Source: Hydrogenophaga palleronii_A (GTDB lineage Bacteria; Pseudomonadota; Gammaproteobacteria; Burkholderiales; Burkholderiaceae_C). From it: DNA of 64,000 nucleotides. A program made the translations under genes and the position numbers. This document shows, one piece after another, positions 27,717 to 35,968 of this stretch (position 1 is its first letter; each line of letters starts with the position of its first letter). The notes beneath the pieces are model-generated. The model had not been told where the DNA came from, made no database searches, and saw nothing but the letters and a program-made list of their open reading frames with translations. The stretch lies in NCBI RefSeq assembly GCF_031457455.1, contig NZ_JAVDWU010000006.1, forward strand, positions 248,001 through 312,000, given 5' to 3'.

Positions 27717-28961
27717 ATGAATCGTCGACGCGTTGTCGTGACCGGCTTGGGATGTGTCAGCCCTGTGGGAAACACTGTGGCCGACGCCTGGTCCAATCTG
27801 ATTGCCGGGCGCTCTGGCATTGACCTGATCACCAAATTCGACGCGACAGCGTTCGCGTGCAAGATCGCTGGTGAGGTCAAGGGCTTCGATCTTGGTGCCT
27901 ATATCGGTACCAAAGAAGCCAGGACGATGGACACGTTCATCCACTATGGCATTGCGGCTGCGCACCAGGCGGTCGTGGATTCAGGCTTGCCCGTCGGCGA
28001 AGCGCTCGACGAAGAGCTGGCCAACCGCATCGGCTGCATCATCGGATCCGGTATCGGAGGTCTTCCTCTGATTGAAGAGACCCACGCCGAACTGGTCGCG
28101 CGCGGCCCACGGCGCATTTCACCGTTCTTCGTACCCGCGTCCATCATCAACATGATCGCCGGTCATGTTTCGATGCGGTTCGGCTTCAAGGGTCCCAACC
28201 TGGCGGTCGTTACGGCCTGCACCACAGGCCTTCACTGCATTGGTGAAGCGGCACGAAAGATCGAATACGGTGATGCCGACGTGATCATCGCAGGTGGGTC
28301 CGAGGCCACTGTTTCACCCTTGGGCGTGGGTGGCTTTGCCGCCATGCGCGCACTCTCTACCCGCAACGATGACCCCGCAACGGCTTCGCGGCCTTGGGAC
28401 AAAGACCGAGATGGCTTTGTGCTGGGCGAGGGTGCAGGTGTCATGGTTCTTGAAGAGTACGAGCATGCCAAGGCACGGGGGGCGAAGATTTACGCCGAGC
28501 TCTCCGGCTACGGCATGAGCGCCGATGCCGGGCACATGACGGCGCCGAGCATGGATGGGCCGCGGCGAGCCATGACCAATGCCATGCGCAATGCAGGCGT
28601 CAATGCCGATGAGGTGGACTACCTGAATGCCCACGGCACGTCCACACCATTGGGTGATGTGAACGAGACCCACGCCATCAAGGCTGCCCTGGGCGCGCAT
28701 GCGAAAAGCACGGTGGTGAACTCCACGAAGTCCATGACAGGGCACCTGCTGGGTGGCGCTGGTGGTATTGAAAGTGTGTTCACCGTGTTGGCTGTGCATC
28801 ATCAGAAGAGCCCGCCAACCATCAACATATTCAATCAGGATCCGGAGTGCGATCTTGACTACTGTGCAAATGCAGCCAGAGACATGAAGATCGACGTGGC
28901 AATGAAGAACAACTTCGGATTCGGTGGAACCAACGGCACGCTGGTTTTCAAGCGCATTTGA
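27717..28961 (+). CDS. fabF: 3-oxoacyl-ACP synthase II
   Basis: Elongating condensing enzyme of fatty-acid synthesis, 414 residues. The catalytic Cys lies in VVTACTTGLHCIG near 164, with histidines in LNAHGTSTPLGD and KSMTGHLLGGAGG and the C-terminal NNFGFGGTNGTLVF. GTGGGGGAAATGA precedes the start. It closes the fab cluster and is followed by the small membrane gene and rpoE. Confidence 0.97.
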   Translation: MNRRRVVVTGLGCVSPVGNTVADAWSNLIAGRSGIDLITKFDATAFACKIAGEVKGFDLGAYIGTKEARTMDTFIHYGIAAAHQAVVDSGLPVGEALDEELANRIGCIIGSGIGGLPLIEETHAELVARGPRRISPFFVPASIINMIAGHVSMRFGFKGPNLAVVTACTTGLHCIGEAARKIEYGDADVIIAGGSEATVSPLGVGGFAAMRALSTRNDDPATASRPWDKDRDGFVLGEGAGVMVLEEYEHAKARGAKIYAELSGYGMSADAGHMTAPSMDGPRRAMTNAMRNAGVNADEVDYLNAHGTSTPLGDVNETHAIKAALGAHAKSTVVNSTKSMTGHLLGGAGGIESVFTVLAVHHQKSPPTINIFNQDPECDLDYCANAARDMKIDVAMKNNFGFGGTNGTLVFKRI

Positions 28962-28994
28962 TCCACATCCCGCTCAGATCGCTTTTCCCTGGAC

Positions 28995-29477
28995 ATGCGC
29001 AGCGCCCCATCGGTGGTCTACCCCGTGGGGCGCTGCGCTTTTCATGGGCGCTTGCTTCTTGTGCTGAGCGCACTCGGCTTGGCCACCTGCACGGGGTGGG
29101 CCGGGAGCGCATCGGGCCGGTACTTCTGGGAAAGCACCTGGGCAGGGCTTGGCTTGTGGGCTCTTTGGTCTGCTTGGGTGTTCAACGCCTGGTGGCGCAC
29201 GCCCGTGGGCGCACTTCATTGGGACTCGCTCGCCATGCCGTTTGGCGAATCGCTGCGCGCGGGTGCCTGGCATTGGCACACCAACGGCGAGGAAGAGGGC
29301 GTGCGTCTGGAGATCCTCGAATCTGTGCTCGACTGCCAGAGTTGCGTGCTGCTTCGCTTGAAGGCGTCGAATCGCAGAGCGACCTGGGTCTGGGTGGAGC
29401 GCCATCGCGCCCCCACGCGCTGGGACGATCTGAGGCGCGCATTGATAGCGACCCGCCGTCGGTTGAAAGCAAGCTGA
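28995..29477 (+). CDS. Small membrane protein, YgfX/CptA-like
   Basis: A 160-residue hypothetical protein. Two hydrophobic segments lie near residues 20-36 (LLLVLSALGLATCTGW) and 49-68 (TWAGLGLWALWSAWVFNAWW), followed by a soluble region. The C-terminal WVWVERHRAPTRWDDLRRAL resembles the WxxxD...WRxLRRxL ending of YgfX/CptA proteins, as does the two-helix plus beta-rich layout. In other proteobacteria such proteins pair with SdhE or stand before stress-sigma genes; here it lies directly before rpoE while sdhE is 29 kb away. The family assignment is by eye only. The start at 28995 has a modest ribosome-binding site. Confidence 0.65.
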   Translation: MRSAPSVVYPVGRCAFHGRLLLVLSALGLATCTGWAGSASGRYFWESTWAGLGLWALWSAWVFNAWWRTPVGALHWDSLAMPFGESLRAGAWHWHTNGEEEGVRLEILESVLDCQSCVLLRLKASNRRATWVWVERHRAPTRWDDLRRALIATRRRLKAS

Positions 29478-29528
29478 TGGGCCGCAGCCGGCGGCGCGAG
29501 CGACCATCTGGGTTATATTTCCGCGCGC

Positions 29529-30170
29529 ATGACACCTGAAGACCACAACGCTCCACCACCGCCCGACAGCGATGTCATGCTGGTGCAACGCACCTTGGGG
29601 GGAGAGCCGCGAGCCTTCGAGTTGCTGGTGATCAAATACCAGCGCCGGGTCGAACGCCTGATCGGCCGGATGGTCAGGGACGCCGACCTGGTCCAGGACA
29701 TCGCGCAGGAAACGTTCATCCGGGCGTACCGGGCGCTGGGGCAGTTTCGCGGAGATGCACAGTTCTATACCTGGCTCTACCGGATTGCCGTCAACACGGC
29801 CAAAAAGCAGCTCATGGAGCTCAAGCGCGATCCCCTGGTTTTCCAGTCCCAGATGAAATCTGGCGATGACGATGAAACTTCCGGCTCGGAACGCGAACTA
29901 AATCCCAGTGTGGCCGACACAGAGACACCCGAGGCGGTGCTGGCCAGCAAAGAAATCGCGGAAGCGGTCAACGCCGCCATGGATGCTTTGCCGGAGGAGC
30001 TGCGCAATGCCATTGCTTTGCGTGAAATTGAAGGTTTGAGTTACGAAGAAATCGCGCAGGCGCTCGACTGCCCCATCGGGACAGTGCGCTCGAGGATTTT
30101 TCGGGCGCGAGAAGCGATTTCGAACCGCATCAAGCCCATGCTGGAACGTCAGACTGGCAAACGCTGGTAG
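29529..30170 (+). CDS. rpoE: RNA polymerase sigma-E factor
   Basis: ECF sigma factor for envelope stress, 213 residues. Region 2 is FELLVIKYQRRVERLIGRMV through DLVQDIAQETFIRAYRAL and FYTWLYRIAVNTAKK; region 4 is DALPEELRNAIALREIEGLS, SYEEIAQALDCPIGTVRSR. An acidic linker (DDDETSGSERELNPSVADTE) separates them. It heads the rpoE-rseA-rseB-mucD module, so its activity should be held by the next gene's product. TTATATTT precedes the start and may belong to a promoter. Confidence 0.97.
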   Translation: MTPEDHNAPPPPDSDVMLVQRTLGGEPRAFELLVIKYQRRVERLIGRMVRDADLVQDIAQETFIRAYRALGQFRGDAQFYTWLYRIAVNTAKKQLMELKRDPLVFQSQMKSGDDDETSGSERELNPSVADTETPEAVLASKEIAEAVNAAMDALPEELRNAIALREIEGLSYEEIAQALDCPIGTVRSRIFRAREAISNRIKPMLERQTGKRW

Positions 30171-30222
30171 GTGTTTATGAAGGTGTCAGCGCCCGCTGTG
30201 CAGGGTGAATGGGGTGTGAGAT

Positions 30223-30960
30223 ATGAAAGCTTCAGAAGATTCGAAGAACGATGCCGGTTTTGCGCAGCAAGTGCCCGGAAGCAGTGCGTCCAGCCAGGTG
30301 GATCTTGACAATGGCGCGGACGCGAGTGCGTGGTCTGCGTTGATGGATGGCGCCATCAGCGACCAGGACTGGGACGCCTTGTGGCAATGCGCCCCTCATC
30401 CTTCTGCGGCCCATGAAAATTGGAACGCCTATCAGGTGGTGCGAGATGCGCTGCGTGGAGGCGCCCCGCTTGCCGCGGCAACTCCCCCGGCGGCATTCCT
30501 GGCCAGCTTCCAAGCCCGTTTTCATCAAGAATTGGCGGCAGCGCCTAAGAAGAAGGTGAGCGAAAACCCCACCGGTGTGACGTCACCTGGGGAAAGGGTG
30601 CGTGTGGCCGCCGCGAACGACTCCACCTTTCGCTGGAAGATGCTGGCGATGGCGGCTTCGGTTTCGGCTGTCATGGCCGTGAGTTGGGGTGTGTTGGGAA
30701 CAGTTACGGCCGATCGCGCTGCACAGCCAGGTCCCGAGCTGGCGCTGGCCTCCCCTCCTGTACCTTCTGAAGAGGCGGTTGTGGCAGAGCCGGGTAGTGC
30801 CAACACTTCCGTGATCGTCAATACGGGGCAGGGGCCTTTGATCCGAGATGCCCGACTCGAGGCGTTATTGGCCGAGCATCGGCAGTACGGTGGCATGACT
30901 GCGTTGCAGAAGCCGGCCGGGTTCCTGCGCAATGCCACCTATGACGCGCTTGACCGCTGA
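30223..30960 (+). CDS. rseA: Anti-sigma-E factor RseA
   Basis: Membrane anti-sigma factor, 245 residues. The N-terminal cytoplasmic domain (WSALMDGAISDQDWDALWQC through NAYQVVRDALRG) should bind sigma-E; a single membrane segment lies near 143-162 (KMLAMAASVSAVMAVSWGVL); the periplasmic tail (LLAEHRQYGGMTALQKPAGF) would bind RseB. Under envelope stress the protein is cut by a periplasmic DegS-type protease and then RseP. It is 52 bases after rpoE and overlaps or abuts rseB. Confidence 0.93.
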   Translation: MKASEDSKNDAGFAQQVPGSSASSQVDLDNGADASAWSALMDGAISDQDWDALWQCAPHPSAAHENWNAYQVVRDALRGGAPLAAATPPAAFLASFQARFHQELAAAPKKKVSENPTGVTSPGERVRVAAANDSTFRWKMLAMAASVSAVMAVSWGVLGTVTADRAAQPGPELALASPPVPSEEAVVAEPGSANTSVIVNTGQGPLIRDARLEALLAEHRQYGGMTALQKPAGFLRNATYDALDR

Positions 30961-30967
30961 GTTCGCC

Positions 30968-32041
30968 ATGACAGCCATCTGCTCGCGTCAACTTCACGAC
31001 CCCCTTTCCGAAGCCCCTGTTCGCACGCTGCCCTCTCACTGGATCAAGCGCGTTGGAGTCGGTTGTCTGGTCGCTCTGGCGCTGTCCGCTGCAGGCTGGT
31101 CGTCGGCGCAGTCCGCATCGACAGGCGAGGGCTCGGAACGCACGGTCAACGAGTGGTTGACCCGCATCCACGAGGCCTCGCGTCAGCGTGCCTACATTGG
31201 CACGCTCGTGGTTTCGGCTGGTTCCTCCATGTCTGCTTCGCGCATATGGCACGTGTGTGATGGCAATCAACAGATGGAGCGTGTGGATACGCTGACCGGA
31301 GCGCCCCGGACCACGGTTCGTCACAACAACGACGTCATCACATTTGCGCCGGACTCAAAGACGGCCTGGGTGGAAAAACGCGAATCGCTTGGGGTGTTTC
31401 CGGACCTGCTGCGCACGCCGGACAACGTCATCCCGGACCACTACACCGTGCGGGCCACGGGATTGGACCGGGTGGCCGGCCACAAAGCAGATGTGGTGGA
31501 AATCCATCCGCGTGACAGCCTGCGTTTTGGGTACCGCATCTGGTCTGAAAAAAAGACCGGCCTGGTGGTCAAACTGCAAACGCTGGATGGTCAGGGGCAC
31601 GTACTGGAACAGGTGGCATTCACCGAGCTCCAGCTGGATGCGCCGGTCAGCATGGACAAGCTCTCCAAGCTCATGAAGGGCACGCGTGGCTACGAGGTGC
31701 ATCGGCCTGTGCTCAGGAAGACCACGGCGGAAGCCGAGGGATGGCGCTTGAAGGAGGTCGTTCCGGGCTTTCAACCCATGAGTTGCCACACGCGTGAGAA
31801 TGCCGATGGCGCTGGTTCCGTCAGCCATCCCATGCAGTGTGTGTTTTCTGATGGGCTGGCATCGGTGTCGCTGTTCGTGGAGCGCTACAACGAGCATCAA
31901 CATCTTGCAGAGAAGGCTGCGGTCATCGGTGCCACGCATTCACTCGCCCGCCGCCTGGGCCAGCATTGGGTGACGGTCCTGGGCGAGGCGCCGCATTCCA
32001 CCTTGCTGCTTTTTGCCAAGTCGCTGGAATATACCCGTTGA
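30968..32041 (+). CDS. rseB: Sigma-E regulatory protein RseB/MucB
   Basis: Periplasmic sensor that shields RseA from proteolysis and detects mislocalised lipoproteins or LPS. From the ATG at 30968 it has 357 residues, with a signal segment near 28-45 (GVGCLVALALSAAGWSSAQS). The MucB/RseB N-terminal domain shows TVNEWLTRIHEASRQRAYIG and VSAGSSMSASRIWHVCDG; the C-terminal domain contains VVPGFQPMSCHTR. An ATG at 30932 overlapping rseA would add 12 residues and is less likely. Confidence 0.93.
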   Translation: MTAICSRQLHDPLSEAPVRTLPSHWIKRVGVGCLVALALSAAGWSSAQSASTGEGSERTVNEWLTRIHEASRQRAYIGTLVVSAGSSMSASRIWHVCDGNQQMERVDTLTGAPRTTVRHNNDVITFAPDSKTAWVEKRESLGVFPDLLRTPDNVIPDHYTVRATGLDRVAGHKADVVEIHPRDSLRFGYRIWSEKKTGLVVKLQTLDGQGHVLEQVAFTELQLDAPVSMDKLSKLMKGTRGYEVHRPVLRKTTAEAEGWRLKEVVPGFQPMSCHTRENADGAGSVSHPMQCVFSDGLASVSLFVERYNEHQHLAEKAAVIGATHSLARRLGQHWVTVLGEAPHSTLLLFAKSLEYTR

Positions 32042-32137
32042 CCTGCGATTCGCGGGATCGAGGAGGGGCAAGCTGGGCTTGCAGGACCATCGTCATGCCT
32101 GCACTTTTTCTTTTGCATCGATCGAGAGAGGTTACCG

Positions 32138-33649
32138 ATGAATCTGATTGCTGAATATCGCGAGGTTTCTGTGCGCAAGCTGATGCTGCCCGTGGCGCTG
32201 TTGACGTTTTGTGCTGCTTCCGTGTTTGCACCATACGCAGCTCAAGCCCAATCCGCACCAGTGGCACCAGTCGCACCGACCATGGTCCAGGGCTTGCCTG
32301 ATTTCACTGGCTTGGTCGATCTGGTGGGGCCTTCCGTGGTCAATATCCGAACGCTTGAACGTGCGGCGCCCAGTACGGGTGTCGGTCCCGGTACAGATGA
32401 ACAGATGTTGGAGTTCTTCCGGCGTTTTGGCATTCCCGTGCCGCCAGGCCTTACGCCGCCTGGGCCGCGCCAGGAGCCAGGCCCCAATGAGGAAGCGCGG
32501 CCACGTGGGGTGGGGTCTGGTTTCATCCTCAGCTCCGATGGTCTGATCATGACCAACGCCCATGTGGTGGAGGGGGCAGACGAGTTACTGGTCACGCTGC
32601 CAGACAAGCGCGAATTCAAAGGCAAGATCGTCGGCGCCGATCGCCGCACCGATGTGGCGGTGGTGAAGATCGAAGCCACCGGTCTGCCGGCGGTGAAGAT
32701 CGGTGACATCAACCGTTTGCGGGTGGGCGAGTGGGTGATGGCCATTGGGTCGCCTTATGGCCTGGAGAACACCGTCACCGCCGGGATCGTCAGCGCGAAG
32801 AAGCGCGACACCGGGGACTTTCTTCCCTTCATTCAAACGGATGTGGCAATCAACCCAGGCAATTCGGGTGGGCCCTTGATCAACATGCGTGGCGAGGTGG
32901 TCGGGATCAACAGTCAGATCTACTCCCGCTCGGGCGGCTTCCAGGGTATTTCTTTTGCGATTCCGATCGACGAAGCGGTCAGCGTGTCCGAGCAATTGCG
33001 TGCCACCGGCAAGGTCACGCGAGGCCGTATCGGCGTGCGGATCGATCAGGTCAGCAAGGAAGTGGCCGAGTCGATCGGCTTGGGGCGACCGAGGGGTGCT
33101 CTGGTCCGCGGCGTGGAGCCCGATTCACCTGCGTCTCAAGCCGGTGTGGAGCCTGGGGACATCATCCTCAGATTTGATGGCAAAGAGGTCGAGCGCTCGG
33201 TGGATCTGCCCCGCATGGTGGGGGCCACCAAGCCGGGCAGCAAGAGCCGGATCACGGTGTTTCGCCGCGGAAACCGGCAGGAACTGACGGTGACGGTGGC
33301 AGAGCTGGAACCCGAGCGTCCTCCAGCACTGGCAGAGGCCCCTCAAACACCTGGACCAGGGGCCTCGGTGGCGGGGGAGTCGTTGGGCTTGACCTTGATT
33401 GAGCTCACCGACGCGCAGAAAAAGGAACTGAAATTGCAGGGCGGGGTTCGTGTCGCCAAAGCAGAGGGGCCTGCGGCGCGTGCAGGGCTGAGAGAGGACG
33501 ATGTGATCCTTGCCATCGCCAACAAGGAGACGGCCAATCTGAAGCAGATGGAAGCAGCGATGGCGGGCCTTGACAAATCGCGTCCTGTCAATGTGCTGTT
33601 CAGGCGCGGAGAGTGGGCGCAGTACGTGGTGATTCGCCCTCAGCGTTGA
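32138..33649 (+). CDS. mucD: Do-family periplasmic serine protease MucD/DegP
   Basis: Chaperone-protease of 503 residues in the periplasm. A signal peptide covers ~14-38 (LMLPVALLTFCAASVFAPYA ending at AQA). The trypsin-like domain keeps the full triad: His142 in TNAHVVEG, Asp172 in RRTDVAVVKI and Ser243 in NPGNSGGPLIN. Two PDZ domains follow (RGVEPDSPASQAGVEPGDII near 330; GVRVAKAEGPAARAGLREDD near 444). It is the last gene of the sigma-E module. AGAGAGG precedes the ATG. Confidence 0.97.
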   Translation: MNLIAEYREVSVRKLMLPVALLTFCAASVFAPYAAQAQSAPVAPVAPTMVQGLPDFTGLVDLVGPSVVNIRTLERAAPSTGVGPGTDEQMLEFFRRFGIPVPPGLTPPGPRQEPGPNEEARPRGVGSGFILSSDGLIMTNAHVVEGADELLVTLPDKREFKGKIVGADRRTDVAVVKIEATGLPAVKIGDINRLRVGEWVMAIGSPYGLENTVTAGIVSAKKRDTGDFLPFIQTDVAINPGNSGGPLINMRGEVVGINSQIYSRSGGFQGISFAIPIDEAVSVSEQLRATGKVTRGRIGVRIDQVSKEVAESIGLGRPRGALVRGVEPDSPASQAGVEPGDIILRFDGKEVERSVDLPRMVGATKPGSKSRITVFRRGNRQELTVTVAELEPERPPALAEAPQTPGPGASVAGESLGLTLIELTDAQKKELKLQGGVRVAKAEGPAARAGLREDDVILAIANKETANLKQMEAAMAGLDKSRPVNVLFRRGEWAQYVVIRPQR

Positions 33650-34002
33650 CCAGATCCGAAGTCGGGGGGCACGTCAAGCCCCCAGATGGGTCAGGGGCAT
33701 CTGGCCGGGCAGAGGTGGCGTGGGCGCCACAAGCTCCGCGATCTTGAACATGCGCCGGAGACTGAAGAAAGTTAGTGTTCGCCAACATATTTGGTCTTGC
33801 ATTGACCGAATTCGCTAAAATCGCCGATTTCGCAGACACATTCCGGCCATACAAGAAGCGTTGAGTTCACTATGTGAGAAGGTCGATGGCCACGCTGTGG
33901 ACATCCCGACGCGTTTTTGTTTTGGTGGATGCTTCTGTTGATAAGTTGTTGATAAATGCGCTGTTGTAGCCCTGCGACAGGCGTTGGCAAGCGGTATGAG
34001 GG

Positions 34003-34030
34003 TTGGTTTTCCCGGCTTTTTGCCTACAAT
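34003..34030 (+). promoter_or_regulatory. Sigma-70 promoter upstream of lepA leader
   Basis: TTGGTT and TACAAT separated by 16 bases. Transcription would start near 34036 and meet the intrinsic terminator at 34071-34101, giving a transcript of about 65-70 bases, or reading on into lepA at 34160. Confidence 0.6.
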
Positions 34031-34035
34031 GAAAC

Positions 34036-34101
34036 CCCAACTATCGCAGTTGCCATTGATTGTTGGTTATGGGCGCGTCAGCAGTTGACGCGCCCTTTTT
34101 T
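34036..34101 (+). ncRNA. Candidate short RNA or lepA attenuator leader
   Basis: Bounded by a promoter and an intrinsic terminator. It could fold as CAACT-ATCGC-AGTTG (34038-34052) plus the terminator hairpin. The second copy of AGTTG inside the terminator (34083-34087) can also pair with CAACT, which would break the terminator. This could be a terminator/antiterminator switch or chance. No riboswitch family is recognised. Confidence 0.4.
34071..34101 (+). terminator. Strong intrinsic terminator upstream of lepA
   Basis: GGGCGCGTCA pairs perfectly with TGACGCGCCC around a five-base loop and is followed by six T. It lies 58 bases before the lepA start codon on the same strand, so it ends any transcript entering from upstream or works as an attenuator. 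Confidence 0.9.
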
Positions 34102-34159
34102 ATGGCTGTCCGCCTCTGTTCTGGATGGCCATGTTCTCTGTGTCTGAGCTGTTTTTTTG

Positions 34160-35968
34160 ATGAACCACATCCGCAACTTTTCCATCATCGCGCACATCGA
34201 TCACGGCAAGTCCACACTCGCGGACCGGATCATCTCGTTGTGCGGTGGGCTCTCCGATCGGGAGATGAGCGAGCAGGTGCTCGACTCCATGGACATCGAG
34301 AAGGAGCGTGGCATCACCATCAAGGCGCAGACAGCCGCACTGCGATACCAGGCTCGCGATGGGCAGGTCTACAACCTCAACCTGATCGACACACCCGGGC
34401 ACGTGGATTTCTCTTATGAGGTCAGCCGATCGTTGTCGGCGTGCGAAGGCGCGTTGCTGGTGGTCGATGCCAGCCAGGGCGTTGAAGCCCAGACGGTGGC
34501 CAACTGCTACACGGCGCTGGATCTGGGCGTCGAGGTGGTGCCCGTGCTCAACAAGATGGATCTGCCCAACGCCGATCCAGACAACGCGAAGAGTGAAATC
34601 GAAGACGTGATCGGCATCGATGCGACGGATGCTATTCCGTGTTCGGCCAAGACGGGCATGGGGGTGGAGGACATCCTGGAAGCGGTGGTCGCTCGCATCC
34701 CACCGCCCAAAGGGGATCCGGCCGCGCCCTTGCGGGCCATGATCGTGGACAGCTGGTACGACGCCTATGTGGGCGTCGTCATGCTGGTTCGCGTGGTTGA
34801 CGGGCGACTCCTCAAGGGCGAGCGCTTCAAGATGATGGCGACCAACACGGTGTACAACGCCGACAACCTGGGCGTGTTCACGCCAGCCAATGCGCCGCGC
34901 AACTCCTTGGAAGCGGGTGAGGTGGGCTACATCATCGCGGGCATCAAGGAACTGCAGGCGGCGAAAGTGGGTGACACCATCACGCTGGAGAAAAAGCTTC
35001 CCAACAACGCAGGACCGGCCACAGAGGCCCTACCGGGGTTCAAGGAGGTCAAGCCTCAAGTGTTTGCTGGCCTGTATCCGACCGAAGCCAATCAGTACGA
35101 TGGTTTGCGCGATGCGCTGGAGAAGCTCAAACTCAATGATGCGGCGCTGCAGTACGAGCCCGAGGTGTCTCAGGCACTTGGCTTCGGCTTTCGGTGCGGT
35201 TTTCTGGGGCTGCTGCACATGGAAATCGTGCAGGAGCGCCTGGAGCGGGAGTTTGATCAGGATCTCATCACCACTGCACCCAGCGTGGTGTACCAGGTGG
35301 TGAAGCCCGATGGCGAAGTGATCATGGTGGAGAACCCTTCCAAGATGCCGGAGCAGGGTCGCATCGAAGAAATCCGCGAACCCATCGTGACCGTGCATCT
35401 GTACATGCCGCAGGAGTATGTGGGGGCCGTGATGACCTTGGCCAACCAGAAGCGCGGCATGCAGCTCAACATGGCCTACCACGGCAAGCAGGTCATGCTC
35501 ACCTACGACATGCCACTGGGCGAGATCGTGCTGGACTTCTTCGACAAACTCAAGTCGGTGAGCCGCGGCTACGCTTCCATGGACTACGAGTTCAAGGAGT
35601 ACCGGCCATCTGATGTGGTCAAGGTCGACATCCTGCTCAACGGCGAGAAGGTCGATGCCCTCTCCATCATCGTGCACCGTTCCCAGTCGCAATACCGGGG
35701 GCGGGCCGTGGCGGCCAAGATGCGGGAAATCATCAGTCGCCAGATGTTCGATGTGGCCATCCAGGCCGCGATCGGGGGTAATGTCATTGCGCGCGAGACC
35801 ATCAAGGCGCTTCGCAAGAATGTGCTGGCAAAATGCTACGGCGGTGACATCACCCGCAAACGAAAACTCCTCGAAAAACAGAAGGCGGGTAAAAAGCGCA
35901 TGAAGCAAATCGGATCTGTTGAAGTGCCTCAAGAAGCATTCCTAGCCATTCTGCAGGTGCAAGATTGA
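34160..35968 (+). CDS. lepA: Elongation factor 4
   Basis: Ribosome-associated GTPase that aids ribosome biogenesis and translation under stress, 602 residues. G1 is IAHIDHGKSTLADRI near 10-24, G2/G3 include KERGITIK and DTPGHVDFSYE, G4 is NKMDLP, and the LepA-specific C-terminal domain is seen in VDILLNGEKVDALS and RKRKLLEKQKAGKKRMK. The ATG at 34160 is preferred over the TTG three bases earlier. Its stop overlaps the lepB start (TGATG), so the two are coupled. Confidence 0.98.
   Translation: MNHIRNFSIIAHIDHGKSTLADRIISLCGGLSDREMSEQVLDSMDIEKERGITIKAQTAALRYQARDGQVYNLNLIDTPGHVDFSYEVSRSLSACEGALLVVDASQGVEAQTVANCYTALDLGVEVVPVLNKMDLPNADPDNAKSEIEDVIGIDATDAIPCSAKTGMGVEDILEAVVARIPPPKGDPAAPLRAMIVDSWYDAYVGVVMLVRVVDGRLLKGERFKMMATNTVYNADNLGVFTPANAPRNSLEAGEVGYIIAGIKELQAAKVGDTITLEKKLPNNAGPATEALPGFKEVKPQVFAGLYPTEANQYDGLRDALEKLKLNDAALQYEPEVSQALGFGFRCGFLGLLHMEIVQERLEREFDQDLITTAPSVVYQVVKPDGEVIMVENPSKMPEQGRIEEIREPIVTVHLYMPQEYVGAVMTLANQKRGMQLNMAYHGKQVMLTYDMPLGEIVLDFFDKLKSVSRGYASMDYEFKEYRPSDVVKVDILLNGEKVDALSIIVHRSQSQYRGRAVAAKMREIISRQMFDVAIQAAIGGNVIARETIKALRKNVLAKCYGGDITRKRKLLEKQKAGKKRMKQIGSVEVPQEAFLAILQVQD

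Larger units (their letters stand above)
33650..34159. other. Gene-free gap before lepA with promoter, terminator and DnaA-box-like repeats
   Basis: No convincing protein gene occupies these 510 bases. The left part has a small GC hairpin after mucD. TAAAAT at 33817-33822 could be a -10 box. Two TGTTGATAA nonamers stand 11 bases apart at 33936-33955. The right part carries a promoter (34003-34030) and a strong terminator (34071-34101), annotated separately. Confidence 0.6.

Noticed and set aside
33894..33955. DnaA-like boxes as a replication origin
   Set aside because: No dnaA, dnaN, rpmH or parAB genes are near and there is no clear AT-rich unwinding region; kept only as a regulatory curiosity.
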